Shown here piece by piece: positions 16,701 to 25,666 of a stretch of 64,000 nucleotides of DNA. Position 1 is the stretch's first letter, and each line of letters starts with the position of its first letter. Source of the stretch: JAZPYZ01 sp045544455 (lineage in GTDB: Bacteria; Bacillota; Clostridia; Oscillospirales; Acutalibacteraceae); the NCBI GenBank assembly GCA_045544455.1, contig JAZPYZ010000010.1:94983-158982 (forward strand). The letters are read 5' to 3'. The notes beneath the pieces are model-generated. The model was not told the origin of the DNA and searched no databases. It worked only from the letters and a program-made list of their open reading frames with translations. A program made the position numbers and the translations under genes.

Positions 16701-17756
16701 ATGTTAAATTCCATCACGGTTAAACGCGATATCACGACCTTTTCGGTTTCGCCCGAAAATCCGACCGGCGAAAAAGGAAAAGGCGGTATGGCGACCGAAG
16801 GCAGTGCTTCGGAGGCAGCGCGAGAACTGGGTCAAGGCTGGAAAGTCAACCCGTATATCGTCGTGGACGCCCAGACAACGGCGGTATTGGCAGACGTCAA
16901 GGGGCAAGGTGCTATCAAACACATTTGGATTACCGACAACACCAAAGCAAGTCGATTGCTGATCTTGCGCATCTATTTTGACGGACATCAAAATCCGGCA
17001 GTCGAATGCCCTCTTTCAGATTTTTTCTGCAATGCCGAACACACCGAGTATCGTCAACTGTCGAGTTTGGCAATGTGTGTCAACCCGGCACGCGGTTTAA
17101 ATTGCTATTTCGAAATGCCGTATTTTAAGCATTTTCGCATCGAAGTCGAGAATATCGGATCGGACCCGTGCAAGATCTATTATCAAATCGATTGTGAGGA
17201 AAAAACGCTTCCCGAAAATGCCTTGTATTTCCACGCGCAGTTTCGTCGTATCAATCCGTTGCCGTACAAACAACCGTACACCATTTTGGACAACGTCAAA
17301 GGCAATGGGCATTACGTCGGCACCTATCTGTATTGGGGCGTAAAATCCAATCGTTGGTGGGGTGAAGGGGAGATCAAATTCTATATCGACGGCGATACCG
17401 CGTTCCCCAGCATCTGCGGTACGGGGACCGAGGATTATTTCTGCGGTGCGTATAATTTTGACGTCGATGGGGAATATGCCGAGTTCGCCACGCCGTATTC
17501 GGGGATGTATAAAGTGGGTAAAACCGATGCGCTGTATCGCTCGCAACGGTATTTCAATATGTACCGCTGGCACATCACCGATCCTGTTTACTTTAAAGAG
17601 GATTTAAAGGTTACCATTCAGGCGCTTGGTTGGCGCAGCGAAGGGCGGTATCTGCCGTTGCAAGACGATATTTCGTCGGTGGCGTATTGGTATTCCGACA
17701 CGCTCGATGACGTGTATTTGCCCTTCCCGTCGAAAAACGATTTAGAGATTATTTGA
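16701..17756 (+). CDS. GH172-type (DUF2961) glycoside hydrolase
   Basis: A 351-residue protein of the DUF2961 family, which contains alpha-D-fructofuranosidase/arabinofuranosidase and difructose-anhydride enzymes (GH172). Family landmarks are the early KGKGGMATEGSAS segment (about residues 23-35), IKHIWIT (about 72), a central Cys-Pro-Leu-Ser-Asp-Phe-Phe-Cys motif, and GTGTEDYF (about 238) with the acidic residues thought to be catalytic. No signal peptide, so it acts in the cytosol on an imported sugar. ATG at 16701 follows GGAGG by seven bases. Its neighbours (AraC regulator, ribokinase, SIS isomerase) suggest a pentose- or fructose-type oligosaccharide route. Exact substrate unknown. Confidence 0.83.
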   Translation: MLNSITVKRDITTFSVSPENPTGEKGKGGMATEGSASEAARELGQGWKVNPYIVVDAQTTAVLADVKGQGAIKHIWITDNTKASRLLILRIYFDGHQNPAVECPLSDFFCNAEHTEYRQLSSLAMCVNPARGLNCYFEMPYFKHFRIEVENIGSDPCKIYYQIDCEEKTLPENALYFHAQFRRINPLPYKQPYTILDNVKGNGHYVGTYLYWGVKSNRWWGEGEIKFYIDGDTAFPSICGTGTEDYFCGAYNFDVDGEYAEFATPYSGMYKVGKTDALYRSQRYFNMYRWHITDPVYFKEDLKVTIQALGWRSEGRYLPLQDDISSVAYWYSDTLDDVYLPFPSKNDLEII

Positions 17757-17991
17757 CCTCGTCAATCGATTGTTTTCTAATCATTTTTCGATATTCGCCG
17801 GGTGGTAGCCCTGCATGCTTTTTGAAAAATGCAAGGTGATTGCGAGTCGATCGGGAGATGCCGATTGCGCCGATGCGCATAACGGCAATTTGATCACCTT
17901 CCACCGGGTGAAGAATTTCAGAGATTTGGTGTATTAACCAAACAGGAACCTCTAATGTTATTCGATAGGGAGAACTGAGATGAGACCTCAT
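17749..17991 (-). pseudogene. Remnant of an AraC-type regulator C-terminus
   Basis: An 80-codon frame on the minus strand that ends with a segment resembling the last helix-turn-helix of AraC proteins (Asn-His-Leu-Ala-Phe-Phe-Lys-Lys-His-Ala-Gly-Leu-Pro-Pro-Gly-Glu-Tyr-Arg-Lys). No sensor domain or first HTH precedes it, and its start overlaps the ribokinase gene. It fills the 223-base gap between two plus-strand genes. Probably a decayed regulator; alternatively a chance frame in intergenic DNA. Confidence 0.45.
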
Positions 17992-18924
17992 ATATTAGTT
18001 GTCGGCAGTTTGGTGATGGATTTGATCGTCACCACCAATCGGTTTTGTCATGCTGGCGAAACCGTTATCGGTACGGGCTTTACTACCGCGCCCGGCGGTA
18101 AAGGCGCCAACCAAGCCGTTCAAGCGGCGCGGCTCGGTGCTGACGTCACGATGGTCGGTAAGGTCGGTGCTGACGATTTCGGCAAACGGTTGATCGAATC
18201 GGTTCGTGAAAGCGGTGTCAACACCGATCACATCCGCATTACCGATACCGCTCCCACAGCGGTCGGGAACGTGCAGATTCAAACCAACGAACACGGGACC
18301 GAAAACCGCATTATCGTGGTTCCCGGTGCAAATATGGCAATCGCGCCAAGCGACGTTGCTTTTTTGCAAACCGAGATCGTGCAGTACGATATGGTGATCC
18401 TGCAAAACGAAATTCCGATGGAAATCAATCGGCTGGTGTCGCAGTATGCCAAAGATGCGGGTGTGCCCGTGATACTCAACCCCGCGCCGTCTGCCGTTAT
18501 TCCCACAGAATTAATTTCGTGCCTCACGTATATTTCTCCCAACGAGCACGAAGCGGCAGACATCACCGGCACCACCGATGCAAAACAAGCGGTGCGGATG
18601 TTACACCAACTGGGTGTGCCAAACGTGCTTATTACTCTTGGCAAAAGCGGATGCGCGTTTAGCGACGGGATTAAGGTGATCCACAGCGCGAGTGTCGATT
18701 GCGGCAAGGTGGTTGATCCGACCGCTGCGGGAGACAGTTTTATCGGCGCATTTTGTACAGCGGTTGCCGCCGGCGTTGAGGTGCCAGAAGCATTGACTTT
18801 TGCCAACTGTACCGCCGGGATTACCGTGTCGCGTATGGGCGCGCAAACCAGTTTGCCCACGCTGGATGAAGTGGTCGCGGTGATGCGGCAAAACGGATTT
18901 TCAACACATAGATGGGGTGAATGA
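17980..18924 (+). CDS. rbsK: Ribokinase-type PfkB sugar kinase
   Basis: A 314-residue PfkB-family kinase. The first signature with Gly-Gly-Lys-Gly-Ala-Asn-Gln-Ala is at residues 40-47, an N-terminal Gly-Ser-Leu-Val-Met-Asp-Leu motif at 9-15, and the catalytic Asp lies in the second signature D-P-T-A-A-G-D-S-F near residue 247. This set matches ribokinase, which phosphorylates D-ribose at O5 with ATP. AGGGAGA precedes ATG 17980. It is translationally linked to the downstream SIS protein (the two overlap or abut). The sugar could also be another pentose or ketohexose released by the GH172-type enzyme. Confidence 0.85.
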   Translation: MRPHILVVGSLVMDLIVTTNRFCHAGETVIGTGFTTAPGGKGANQAVQAARLGADVTMVGKVGADDFGKRLIESVRESGVNTDHIRITDTAPTAVGNVQIQTNEHGTENRIIVVPGANMAIAPSDVAFLQTEIVQYDMVILQNEIPMEINRLVSQYAKDAGVPVILNPAPSAVIPTELISCLTYISPNEHEAADITGTTDAKQAVRMLHQLGVPNVLITLGKSGCAFSDGIKVIHSASVDCGKVVDPTAAGDSFIGAFCTAVAAGVEVPEALTFANCTAGITVSRMGAQTSLPTLDEVVAVMRQNGFSTHRWGE

Positions 18925-18925
18925 T

Positions 18926-19519
18926 ATGAACGACGTACAACGGTTTATCGACATCAGCAAATCGGAATGGGATCGGTTTGTCAGCCATATAGATATGGAT
19001 AGTCTGCGCCAAGCGGCCGACTTGATTTTGGATGCCACCAAGCGGGGCAAACGCTTGCATATTACGGGTATCGGTAAGCCCGCCCATGTTGCAGGTTATA
19101 CTGCATCACTGATCTCGTCTACGGGTACACCGACCTATTTTTTGCACGGTACCGAAGCGGTGCACGGTTCGTGTGGACAACTGGTAGAGGGTGACGTCGT
19201 GATCTGCATTTCCAACAGCGGTGAAACCGAAGAACTAAAAGCCACCGCCATGGCGATCAGAAACAACGGGTGCAACATCATTGCCGTTACCGGCAATCCC
19301 GATTCGTGGCTTGGTAAATACGGTGACGTATGCTTGGTCGCAGGCGTACAACAAGAAGGAGGACCGCTTAACCGCGCGCCGCGCGCATCCATTCTTGCAG
19401 AAATCTATATTTTGCAGTGCTTGTCGGTGGCGTTGCAAGAAGCGGTCAACATCACTCCTGTCGAATACGTCAAGCGTCATCCCGGTGGCTCGCTCGGCAA
19501 ACTCAGAGAAAATGAATAA
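18926..19519 (+). CDS. SIS-domain sugar-phosphate isomerase
   Basis: A 197-residue single SIS-domain protein of the KpsF/GutQ or hexulose-phosphate-isomerase class. The sugar-phosphate loop reads Ile-Ser-Asn-Ser-Gly-Glu-Thr-Glu-Glu (about residues 93-101), followed by the Ala-Val-Thr-Gly-Asn strand, and a Gly-Ile-Gly-Lys-Pro segment precedes it (about 50). It probably interconverts an aldose- and ketose-phosphate in the pathway fed by the kinase just upstream. ATG 18926 is favoured because GGGG lies about nine bases ahead; an ATG at 18917, overlapping the kinase stop, is also in frame. Confidence 0.8.
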   Translation: MNDVQRFIDISKSEWDRFVSHIDMDSLRQAADLILDATKRGKRLHITGIGKPAHVAGYTASLISSTGTPTYFLHGTEAVHGSCGQLVEGDVVICISNSGETEELKATAMAIRNNGCNIIAVTGNPDSWLGKYGDVCLVAGVQQEGGPLNRAPRASILAEIYILQCLSVALQEAVNITPVEYVKRHPGGSLGKLRENE

Positions 19520-19552
19520 AAAACAGCGGAGTGATTTCACTCCGCTGTTTTT
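19519..19552. terminator. Palindromic terminator between SIS gene and AraC gene
   Basis: A 15-16 bp perfect stem containing ACAGCGGAGTGA and complement, A-run on the left and T-run on the right, serving two convergent genes; it overlaps the 3' end of the minus-strand gene. Confidence 0.9.
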
Positions 19553-20394
19553 GTGCGATTGGATTCGTGGTGCCCTTTTCGATAAGCCGCCGGAGTAAAT
19601 CCCGTATACTTTCGAAACGAGGTGCAGAATTGGGAACGATCGGAAAATCCACATTCTATAGCTACTGTCTGCACCGAAACGTCGCTGTACAATAACATCC
19701 GCTTTGCAACGCGAATGCGTTCTCCGATCAACGCCTGATGCAGAGTCATCCCCGTGCATTTCTTAAACGTTCGATTCAAGTAGAAGGAATGGTAACCAAA
19801 CTCGGCAGAGATTTGATTGTTGCTTAAGTCGCGGTCATAATTCTGTTGAAGATAGGATAATACTTTTCGCACGGTTTCCGGTAGTTCGGGCTGTTTGTTC
19901 GATCGTTCTTGAACCAGCGAACATAGAATTTGTTTTAAAAGCGCAGAGGAGATGCCGTCGGAGCAAGGCGACGGATAACAATATAGCACTAAACATTCCC
20001 GAATTTTTTCTTCCACGTCGAACGCTTTTTCCAAAAAGATATAGTTCGCCAATTCCGCCGGTGGATCGTCCTCGAAAATCTGATTCCGATCAAAATAGGT
20101 CAAACTCTCCACTGGACTACGAGGTTCTTTTTGCTCGGATTGGTTGCGTGTCATATCGAAGTTTAACACAATCGCTTTCACGTCGCCGTCAAAGGAATAG
20201 GGAATACCCGGGCGAAAATAGATGACCGAGCCGGGAGAAAGGGGGATCGTTTGATCTTCCAACGTAAAAGTTGCCCGTCCTTCTAAAATATAAAAGATTC
20301 GAAAATCGTAAGCGCGCCGTGGCGGCACGTTGGATAACACACGGGGCTGCAATCCCGCGTATCGGAGAAACGGATTCAGATCATACAACTCCAT
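19537..20394 (-). CDS. AraC-family regulator
   Basis: A 285-residue regulator with an N-terminal cupin (Phe-Arg-Ile-Phe-Tyr-Ile-Leu-Glu-Gly-Arg-Ala-Thr-Phe, then Pro-Gly-Ser-Val-Ile-Tyr-Phe-Arg-Pro-Gly-Ile-Pro-Tyr) and a C-terminal double HTH (Leu-Asn-Arg-Thr-Phe-Lys-Lys-Cys-Thr-Gly-Met-Thr and a final Phe-Cys-Thr-Ser-Phe-Arg-Lys-Tyr-Thr-Gly-Phe-Thr-Pro). ATG 20394 is preferred: GAGGTG lies just ahead, and longer versions add only unrelated residues. It is divergent from the YgjV-like gene and the large enzyme gene, its likely targets. Confidence 0.88.
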   Translation of the reverse strand: MELYDLNPFLRYAGLQPRVLSNVPPRRAYDFRIFYILEGRATFTLEDQTIPLSPGSVIYFRPGIPYSFDGDVKAIVLNFDMTRNQSEQKEPRSPVESLTYFDRNQIFEDDPPAELANYIFLEKAFDVEEKIRECLVLYCYPSPCSDGISSALLKQILCSLVQERSNKQPELPETVRKVLSYLQQNYDRDLSNNQISAEFGYHSFYLNRTFKKCTGMTLHQALIGERIRVAKRMLLYSDVSVQTVAIECGFSDRSQFCTSFRKYTGFTPAAYRKGHHESNRTKTAE

Positions 20395-20517
20395 AGCACA
20401 CCTCATTGGTTTGTTTTTTAAATGTTTTGGTTTGTATTTTATCTTGATTATATCACAAAAATACAGTATAACCAAGATAGAATTGATGTTTTTTTCGAAA
20501 CAAAGGAGAGAGCGTGG

Positions 20518-21063
20518 ATGGAGCTTCCTGTGATGGGGGAACTGTGCGGCGGCCTTGCAACGGTGGTTGGCTTTTTCGTTTTTCAACAGAAGAAACGCAG
20601 CCGTATCTTGCTGCTCAAATTGATCTGCGATATTTTATGGGGTTTGCATTTCCTGTTTTTGCAAGCCTATTCAGGTATGGCGATCAGTCTGGTGGCTTGT
20701 GTTCGGGAAATCTTGTTTTATCGAATGGGAACAAACAAGGAGAAAAAGCCGCTGTTTTTGCTTTTCATGTTTCTGGTCCTCAACACCTGTTCGGTTACGC
20801 TGACTTGGACGAATGTATGGAGCGTGTGCTCTCTGCTTTCGGGGTGGCTTGGTACATTGGCATATTGGCAGACAGCGCCGAACAGAATTAAGCTCTTAGG
20901 CTGGATGGTGTGTGTTTCGCAAACGATTTATGCTCTTGGCGTGGGCTCTCGAGCCGGCTTGATCAACGAAGCGATCACCATGGTGTCCATTGCCTTATTC
21001 TTTTTGCGGATTCTTTTGGAAAAGCATAAAACCAACACGGTTGATAAAGGAGAGTTGTCATGA
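20518..21063 (+). CDS. YgjV-like inner membrane protein
   Basis: A 181-residue protein with about six hydrophobic segments. The pattern (a Phe-Gln-Gln-Lys-Lys-Arg loop, then Leu-x-Cys-Asp-Ile-Leu-Trp-Gly-Leu-His-Phe, and an Arg-Glu-Ile-Leu-Phe segment) resembles the YgjV family of inner membrane proteins of unknown function. GGAGAG precedes ATG 20518. Its stop overlaps the next start in an ATGA, so the two are translationally coupled; a role in handling the substrate of that enzyme is possible but unsupported. Confidence 0.68.
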   Translation: MELPVMGELCGGLATVVGFFVFQQKKRSRILLLKLICDILWGLHFLFLQAYSGMAISLVACVREILFYRMGTNKEKKPLFLLFMFLVLNTCSVTLTWTNVWSVCSLLSGWLGTLAYWQTAPNRIKLLGWMVCVSQTIYALGVGSRAGLINEAITMVSIALFFLRILLEKHKTNTVDKGELS

Positions 21064-23045
21064 TGCAGCTGCTAAAGCAAGAAAACGGACACGTTCTTAC
21101 TGTGGACGGCAAAATTGTGGCTCGCATCCCTGCGGTGGAGGATGCAGAGGACGTTTTCGAACCCATTGAAAACGGTGCGTGGAAATGGTTTCGGCGGGTT
21201 AAAACGCCTACCGATCGTATGCGTATGGAAGTCATTCTGTTAGGTGAACCGACGTTTACCATGATACCCGCCGTGAGCTATAATGGGAATGGTTGGGGGG
21301 ATGTGCCCGAATATGTGGGAGACCGCGCCGAAGACGGTACGCCGTGGAGTTTTGCTTCTCACCGCGTTACCATCCCCGCGTGTACGTATAGCGAAAATGA
21401 CACGGTCAGTATCGCCCTTATGGCCGAACCGAACAGCAATTCCGCTTGTTCTCTGTACCGTGTGGACGAGGGGGAACGGCATGTCCTGATCTTCCCAGAA
21501 GAGGAACAACCCAAAACCTTGCAACGACACTTTTGGGGTGATCCTTTTCAGGGAACGATGGAACCTGCTACCGAATTCCGGGGCATCCTTTTGGCATATC
21601 CATCTGACGGAACCAAACATCGCTATAAAGGATTGTTGGACTTCGCTTGGCGGTACTATGGGCATTCGATTGCCGCTCCGAGAAAAGCGGAAGAACTATA
21701 CCGCCTTTCCATCGCTTATACTCAATTCTTGTTTGCAAGAGAACGGGATGGATTTGCCGGAATCGTCTCCGGTTCTCAGTGGCATATGGATACCTGCTCC
21801 TACAAGAAGAAAGAACACTATTACGAGATCGGATGGGTGGGACAAAGCGCGTCTATGGCTAACGCGCTGTTGAACGACTATTTAAAAACCGGGGACCGCA
21901 ACCATTTGGATATGGCGTTGGAGGTACACGATTCTTGGCTAACGTATACCGAAACAGACGGGCGGTTTTTGTCGGCCAAAATGGGGTATTTGCCTGCCTT
22001 GCTACTCCCTTATGAAACGATGAAGGTGGACGACGTAGACCGATGGGCGTGGGGGGAGGATCAATACGAATCCATCCTTAATAAGATTGGCAAACCGCAG
22101 ATACGGGATGAAAAAGGCCGTGTTTTGATTCGCCACGATGCCTGTAATTTGGGGACGGGAGCGGAAGGGTATTTCGAAGCTTTTGATTTGCTACAACAAA
22201 TCGGAATCGATAAACCGGAATACCTTAAGGCTGCACTCGATACCTGCGATTTTGCCTTGGAAAGTCAAGACGAAACCGGCTGTTTTGCGAAAGCATGGGA
22301 CTCAAAGGGCAACGTGTTGGATAAGAAAGGAACCATTGGGTGTTTCCTAATTCTTCCTGTTTTGACGGCCTATCGAAAGACGGGCGACGAAAAGTATTTA
22401 AACGCTGCAGTGCGGGCGTTTGATTTCTATTACGCGGAGTTGGAACGCGAAGGGTTTACCACTGCCGGCGCACTGGACACCTATAGCATCGACAAGGAAT
22501 CGTCGTCACCCTTGCTTCGGGATGCCTTGGCATTGTATGAGATCACGAAGAATCCGGAATACGTCCAAAAAGCAGAAGCCATTGCGTGGTATCTCTGTAC
22601 GTGGATGATGCATTTTACGATAGACTATCCGGACGATTGTTTAATCGCTAAGCTTGGGTACGATACGTTTGGTTCCACCAGCGTATCTACGCCTCACCAA
22701 GCGCTCGATCAATATGCGCTTCGAGATGTGCTTTCGTTCCTGAAACTGTATGAAATTACGGGATATACGCAATGGAAAGAGCGTGCGATTGCGTTTTGGT
22801 GCAATGCTTGTCAAGGGATTTCCGACGGAACGCTGTTCTTAAATCGGCGCTTGCGTCCCGCGGGGTCTCAGGATGAAGCAATCTTTCATACGCGGTGGGG
22901 ACGTCACGCGACCAAACCGTTTAGCCCGTCCCAGTGGCTTCCTGCTTGGCCGTGCGCTTTTCGTTTGGAAAATTTACGCCGCCAAACGGATTGGAGTATA
23001 TTCGATGAAGGCTTGACCGAAATTAAAGGCAAACCGGGCGACTAA
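21060..23045 (+). CDS. Putative alpha/alpha-barrel carbohydrate-active enzyme, unassigned
   Basis: A 661-residue cytosolic protein with no signal peptide. Residues 1-170 look beta-rich; residues 195-640 show a succession of helical repeats with aromatic and acidic residues typical of six-hairpin (alpha/alpha)6 glycosidases or lyases: Trp-His-Met-Asp near 240, His-Asp-Ala-Cys-Asn-Leu-Gly-Thr-Gly-Ala-Glu-Gly near 358, and Thr-Pro-His-Gln-Ala-Leu-Asp-Gln near 545. I cannot place it in a named family. It is coupled to the YgjV-like gene by ATGA overlap and ends at a strong terminator. A glycoside hydrolase or polysaccharide lyase-type enzyme for an imported oligosaccharide is the best guess. Confidence 0.6.
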   Translation: MMQLLKQENGHVLTVDGKIVARIPAVEDAEDVFEPIENGAWKWFRRVKTPTDRMRMEVILLGEPTFTMIPAVSYNGNGWGDVPEYVGDRAEDGTPWSFASHRVTIPACTYSENDTVSIALMAEPNSNSACSLYRVDEGERHVLIFPEEEQPKTLQRHFWGDPFQGTMEPATEFRGILLAYPSDGTKHRYKGLLDFAWRYYGHSIAAPRKAEELYRLSIAYTQFLFARERDGFAGIVSGSQWHMDTCSYKKKEHYYEIGWVGQSASMANALLNDYLKTGDRNHLDMALEVHDSWLTYTETDGRFLSAKMGYLPALLLPYETMKVDDVDRWAWGEDQYESILNKIGKPQIRDEKGRVLIRHDACNLGTGAEGYFEAFDLLQQIGIDKPEYLKAALDTCDFALESQDETGCFAKAWDSKGNVLDKKGTIGCFLILPVLTAYRKTGDEKYLNAAVRAFDFYYAELEREGFTTAGALDTYSIDKESSSPLLRDALALYEITKNPEYVQKAEAIAWYLCTWMMHFTIDYPDDCLIAKLGYDTFGSTSVSTPHQALDQYALRDVLSFLKLYEITGYTQWKERAIAFWCNACQGISDGTLFLNRRLRPAGSQDEAIFHTRWGRHATKPFSPSQWLPAWPCAFRLENLRRQTDWSIFDEGLTEIKGKPGD

Positions 23046-23056
23046 TTACATAAAAC

Positions 23057-23087
23057 AAAAGCGAGGTGAAATTCACCTCGCTTTTTT
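23057..23087. terminator. Palindromic terminator, GCGAGGTGA family
   Basis: AAAAGCGAGGTGAA (23057-23070) pairs exactly with 23072-23085 and ends in TTTTTT, between convergent genes. Confidence 0.9.
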
Positions 23088-23943
23088 ATAGAATTCGTTT
23101 TGAATAAAGGTAATCGCATAGTTTTGTCAGATGAAAGTTTTGCTTTCTGTTTCTTTTATAAAAAACACAAACTGTCTGAATTTCATCAAAATCTATAACC
23201 TTGAGAGCAGTCAACGCTTGTTGGGTAGATTCAGCCAAAGAACGAAACGAGCCGATAGTCAGACCAATTCCTGATGAAATATATTGGTGTAAACACTGCC
23301 GGTCATTACACTCCACGATAATATGTTCCTTTATATTATTCCTTTGGCATGCATCCTCGTATCGCTTTCGCATTCCATTGCCAATGCTGGGAAGGACAAA
23401 GGGTTCCCCCTCTAATTGATGAAAATAAAGCGATTTTCCTACTAGCGGACTGTTAACAGACGCTTTCACACAAATTCTTTCAACACTTAACACAAAGTGC
23501 TCCCAATGACTATATTTTTCCTTTGGTTCGTCGATAATGATATCGTAATCATCAATTTCTCTGTTTGCATAGTCATTGGAAATGATAAAGTTATTGTTTT
23601 TTTCTTTCGAAATATATTCCACGATCAGCTCTGTAATCCATTTCGACCTTGCATGAATCAGGAGCTTTATTTTGGGGAGGGAGGTGTCAGGGGTAGTGAT
23701 TTGGTTCGCTGCGTTGTCTATGGTTTGGAATATTCCCCCGATTTCGGTGGCAAAGAATTTCCCCTTTGTATTGAGCGTAATTTTATTGCCCGATCTGTCA
23801 AATAATGCTACGCCTAGCTCCTGTTCCAACTTTTTGATGGAAGAGGAAACGGCAGATGGCGGCAATAAGTGCTGTTGCGCTGTTTTGGAAATGTTTTCAC
23901 TTTGTGAAACTTCTAAGAAGTATTTTAATTGATTGAAATTCAT
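23086..23943 (-). CDS. LysR-family transcriptional regulator
   Basis: A 285-residue regulator. Residues 1-60 are a LysR winged helix (Asn-Gln-Leu-Lys-Tyr-Phe-Leu-Glu-Val, then Ser-Ala-Val-Ser-Ser-Ser-Ile-Lys-Lys-Leu-Glu-Gln-Glu-Leu-Gly). The C-terminal two-thirds is a divergent LysR substrate-binding domain. ATG 23943 starts right at the HTH. It is divergent from the nitrilase-GDPD fusion gene 121 bases away and is its probable regulator. The gene is AT-richer than those before it, marking the start of a region of different composition. Confidence 0.87.
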   Translation of the reverse strand: MNFNQLKYFLEVSQSENISKTAQQHLLPPSAVSSSIKKLEQELGVALFDRSGNKITLNTKGKFFATEIGGIFQTIDNAANQITTPDTSLPKIKLLIHARSKWITELIVEYISKEKNNNFIISNDYANREIDDYDIIIDEPKEKYSHWEHFVLSVERICVKASVNSPLVGKSLYFHQLEGEPFVLPSIGNGMRKRYEDACQRNNIKEHIIVECNDRQCLHQYISSGIGLTIGSFRSLAESTQQALTALKVIDFDEIQTVCVFYKRNRKQNFHLTKLCDYLYSKRIL

Positions 23944-24064
23944 TTCTATCACCCACTTTATTCTACTATATAAATTATTATATAGCAACACTTGCTTTTT
24001 GGTAGAGTCAGACTACTTTCATATATGGTATAATCCAGGTATCCCAATATAAGGAGGCAGTAAA

Positions 24065-25660
24065 ATGAAAATATGCATCGCACAGCCGGAGTACTCGGTG
24101 GATTATGATCGTTCTGATGAACTCTTTGAAAAGCAATTGAAACTTTTTGCGCAATGTGATAGTTCAATGGATCTGATCGTGTTCCCGGAGTCCTGTGACA
24201 CTCCCGGCTTAGCAAAAACAAAGGAAGATGCAGAAAAAAGTGTAGAGAAATACAATCAAAGATTGCTTGAAACAGCAAGCGCAACTGCCAAAAGATGCCA
24301 TGCGATGCTTTTTGTAAATGCAAGAAGCAGAAGCGAAAAAGGCCTGCGTAATACCACCTATGCTTTTAACAGAAATGGTGAAATTACAGGTAAGTATTAT
24401 AAACAGCACCTAACCCCCGGTGAGGTTTCGGTAATGCAGCTGGACAGCGACTATTCTTTTGAATTTTCTGAGCCGACTGTAATTGAGATGGAAGGTATTC
24501 GGTTTGGTTTTCTTGTTTGTTATGATGCCTATTTTTATGAAGCCTTTGCGAATATGGCAAGACAAAAGCTGGATGTTATTATTGCTTGTTCCCACCAGCG
24601 AAGCGATACTCACGAAGCGTTGAAGATCATGCATCAGTTTTTGGCCTACAACACTAATGCCTATGTGATCCGTTCCTCTGTGTCTATGGATGTGAATTCC
24701 AACATCGGTGGTGCGAGTATGGTGGTGGCACCTACGGGCGAGGTTTTGTGCAATATGCAAAGCCGTGTGGGTTTGGAAACCATTGATTTGGATATTACAA
24801 AGAAATACTATAAACCCGCAGGCTTTGGCAATCCGGAAGCTGCACACTACGAATATATAGAAAAAGGGCGCCGCCCGTGGAAATACCGTCCAGCAGGCAG
24901 CGCAATTGTAAAACCGGATGATATTATGCCTTATCCCCGTATCTGTGCACACAGGGGTTTTAATACCGTTGCACCCGAAAACAGTATGCCAGCTTTCGGT
25001 GCAGCAGTTGCTATGGGAGCAGAGGAAATCGAATTTGATGTTTGGGTGACAAAGGACGGAGAAATCGTTTCCTGCCACGACGAAAAGCTGGACCGGGTTA
25101 GCACCGGCGTCGGTAACATTTACGATTATACTTACGAAGAACTGCTGAAATTTGATTTCGGTGTCAAATACAGTGAAAGATTCAGGGGTCTGAAAATCCT
25201 GAAATTTGAAGAGATCCTTAAAAAATTCGCCTGCCACACCATTATGAACATTCACATTAAAACGGTTAATAATCAGTGCGAATACGATCCCGAAGTTCTG
25301 GAGAAGATCGTTGCTTTGATCGACAAGTATGACTGCAGAAAATATGTGTATTTTATGAGTGGAAACGACAATTTTCTGCGATTGGCCAAAGAAATGGCGC
25401 CGGATATTTGCCGCTGTGTTGGTGCCGGTGATGCACCTTGGGAGATGGTTGAAAGAGCAATCAAATATGATTGTAAAAAGATTCAACTATTTAAAGGCAA
25501 ATTCGACCAGAAAATGGTCGACAGGGCACACGAAAGCGGTATTATTTGCAATGTGTTCTGGTCAGATAATGAAGAGGAAGCAAGGGAATATCTTGCAATG
25601 GGTATCGACACGATCCTTACCAATGACTACAATCTGATTTCTCAAGTTATAAAAAGATGA
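24065..25660 (+). CDS. Carbon-nitrogen hydrolase fused to glycerophosphodiester phosphodiesterase
   Basis: A 531-residue protein joining two catalytic domains. Residues 1-270 are a nitrilase-superfamily amidase with an apparently complete triad: Glu42 (Phe-Pro-Glu-Ser), Lys113 (Tyr-Tyr-Lys-Gln-His) and Cys152 (Val-Cys-Tyr-Asp). Residues 290-530 are a GDPD domain with His296-Arg297, Glu305 in Pro-Glu-Asn-Ser, Glu323 and Asp325 in the metal motif and His338, so the active site also looks intact. No signal peptide. GGAGG precedes ATG 24065. The expected chemistry is hydrolysis of an amide and of a glycerol phosphodiester, conceivably in the same molecule, such as an N-acylated glycerophospho-amine. 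That substrate is speculation; the fusion itself is clear. Confidence 0.8.
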   Translation: MKICIAQPEYSVDYDRSDELFEKQLKLFAQCDSSMDLIVFPESCDTPGLAKTKEDAEKSVEKYNQRLLETASATAKRCHAMLFVNARSRSEKGLRNTTYAFNRNGEITGKYYKQHLTPGEVSVMQLDSDYSFEFSEPTVIEMEGIRFGFLVCYDAYFYEAFANMARQKLDVIIACSHQRSDTHEALKIMHQFLAYNTNAYVIRSSVSMDVNSNIGGASMVVAPTGEVLCNMQSRVGLETIDLDITKKYYKPAGFGNPEAAHYEYIEKGRRPWKYRPAGSAIVKPDDIMPYPRICAHRGFNTVAPENSMPAFGAAVAMGAEEIEFDVWVTKDGEIVSCHDEKLDRVSTGVGNIYDYTYEELLKFDFGVKYSERFRGLKILKFEEILKKFACHTIMNIHIKTVNNQCEYDPEVLEKIVALIDKYDCRKYVYFMSGNDNFLRLAKEMAPDICRCVGAGDAPWEMVERAIKYDCKKIQLFKGKFDQKMVDRAHESGIICNVFWSDNEEEAREYLAMGIDTILTNDYNLISQVIKR

Positions 25661-25666
25661 TGTAAC

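Noticed and set aside
24410..25486. Long minus-strand open frame opposite the nitrilase-GDPD gene
   Set aside because: It lies wholly antisense to a gene with two clear catalytic domains, has no ribosome site and its Phe/His/Ile-rich sequence fits no family.
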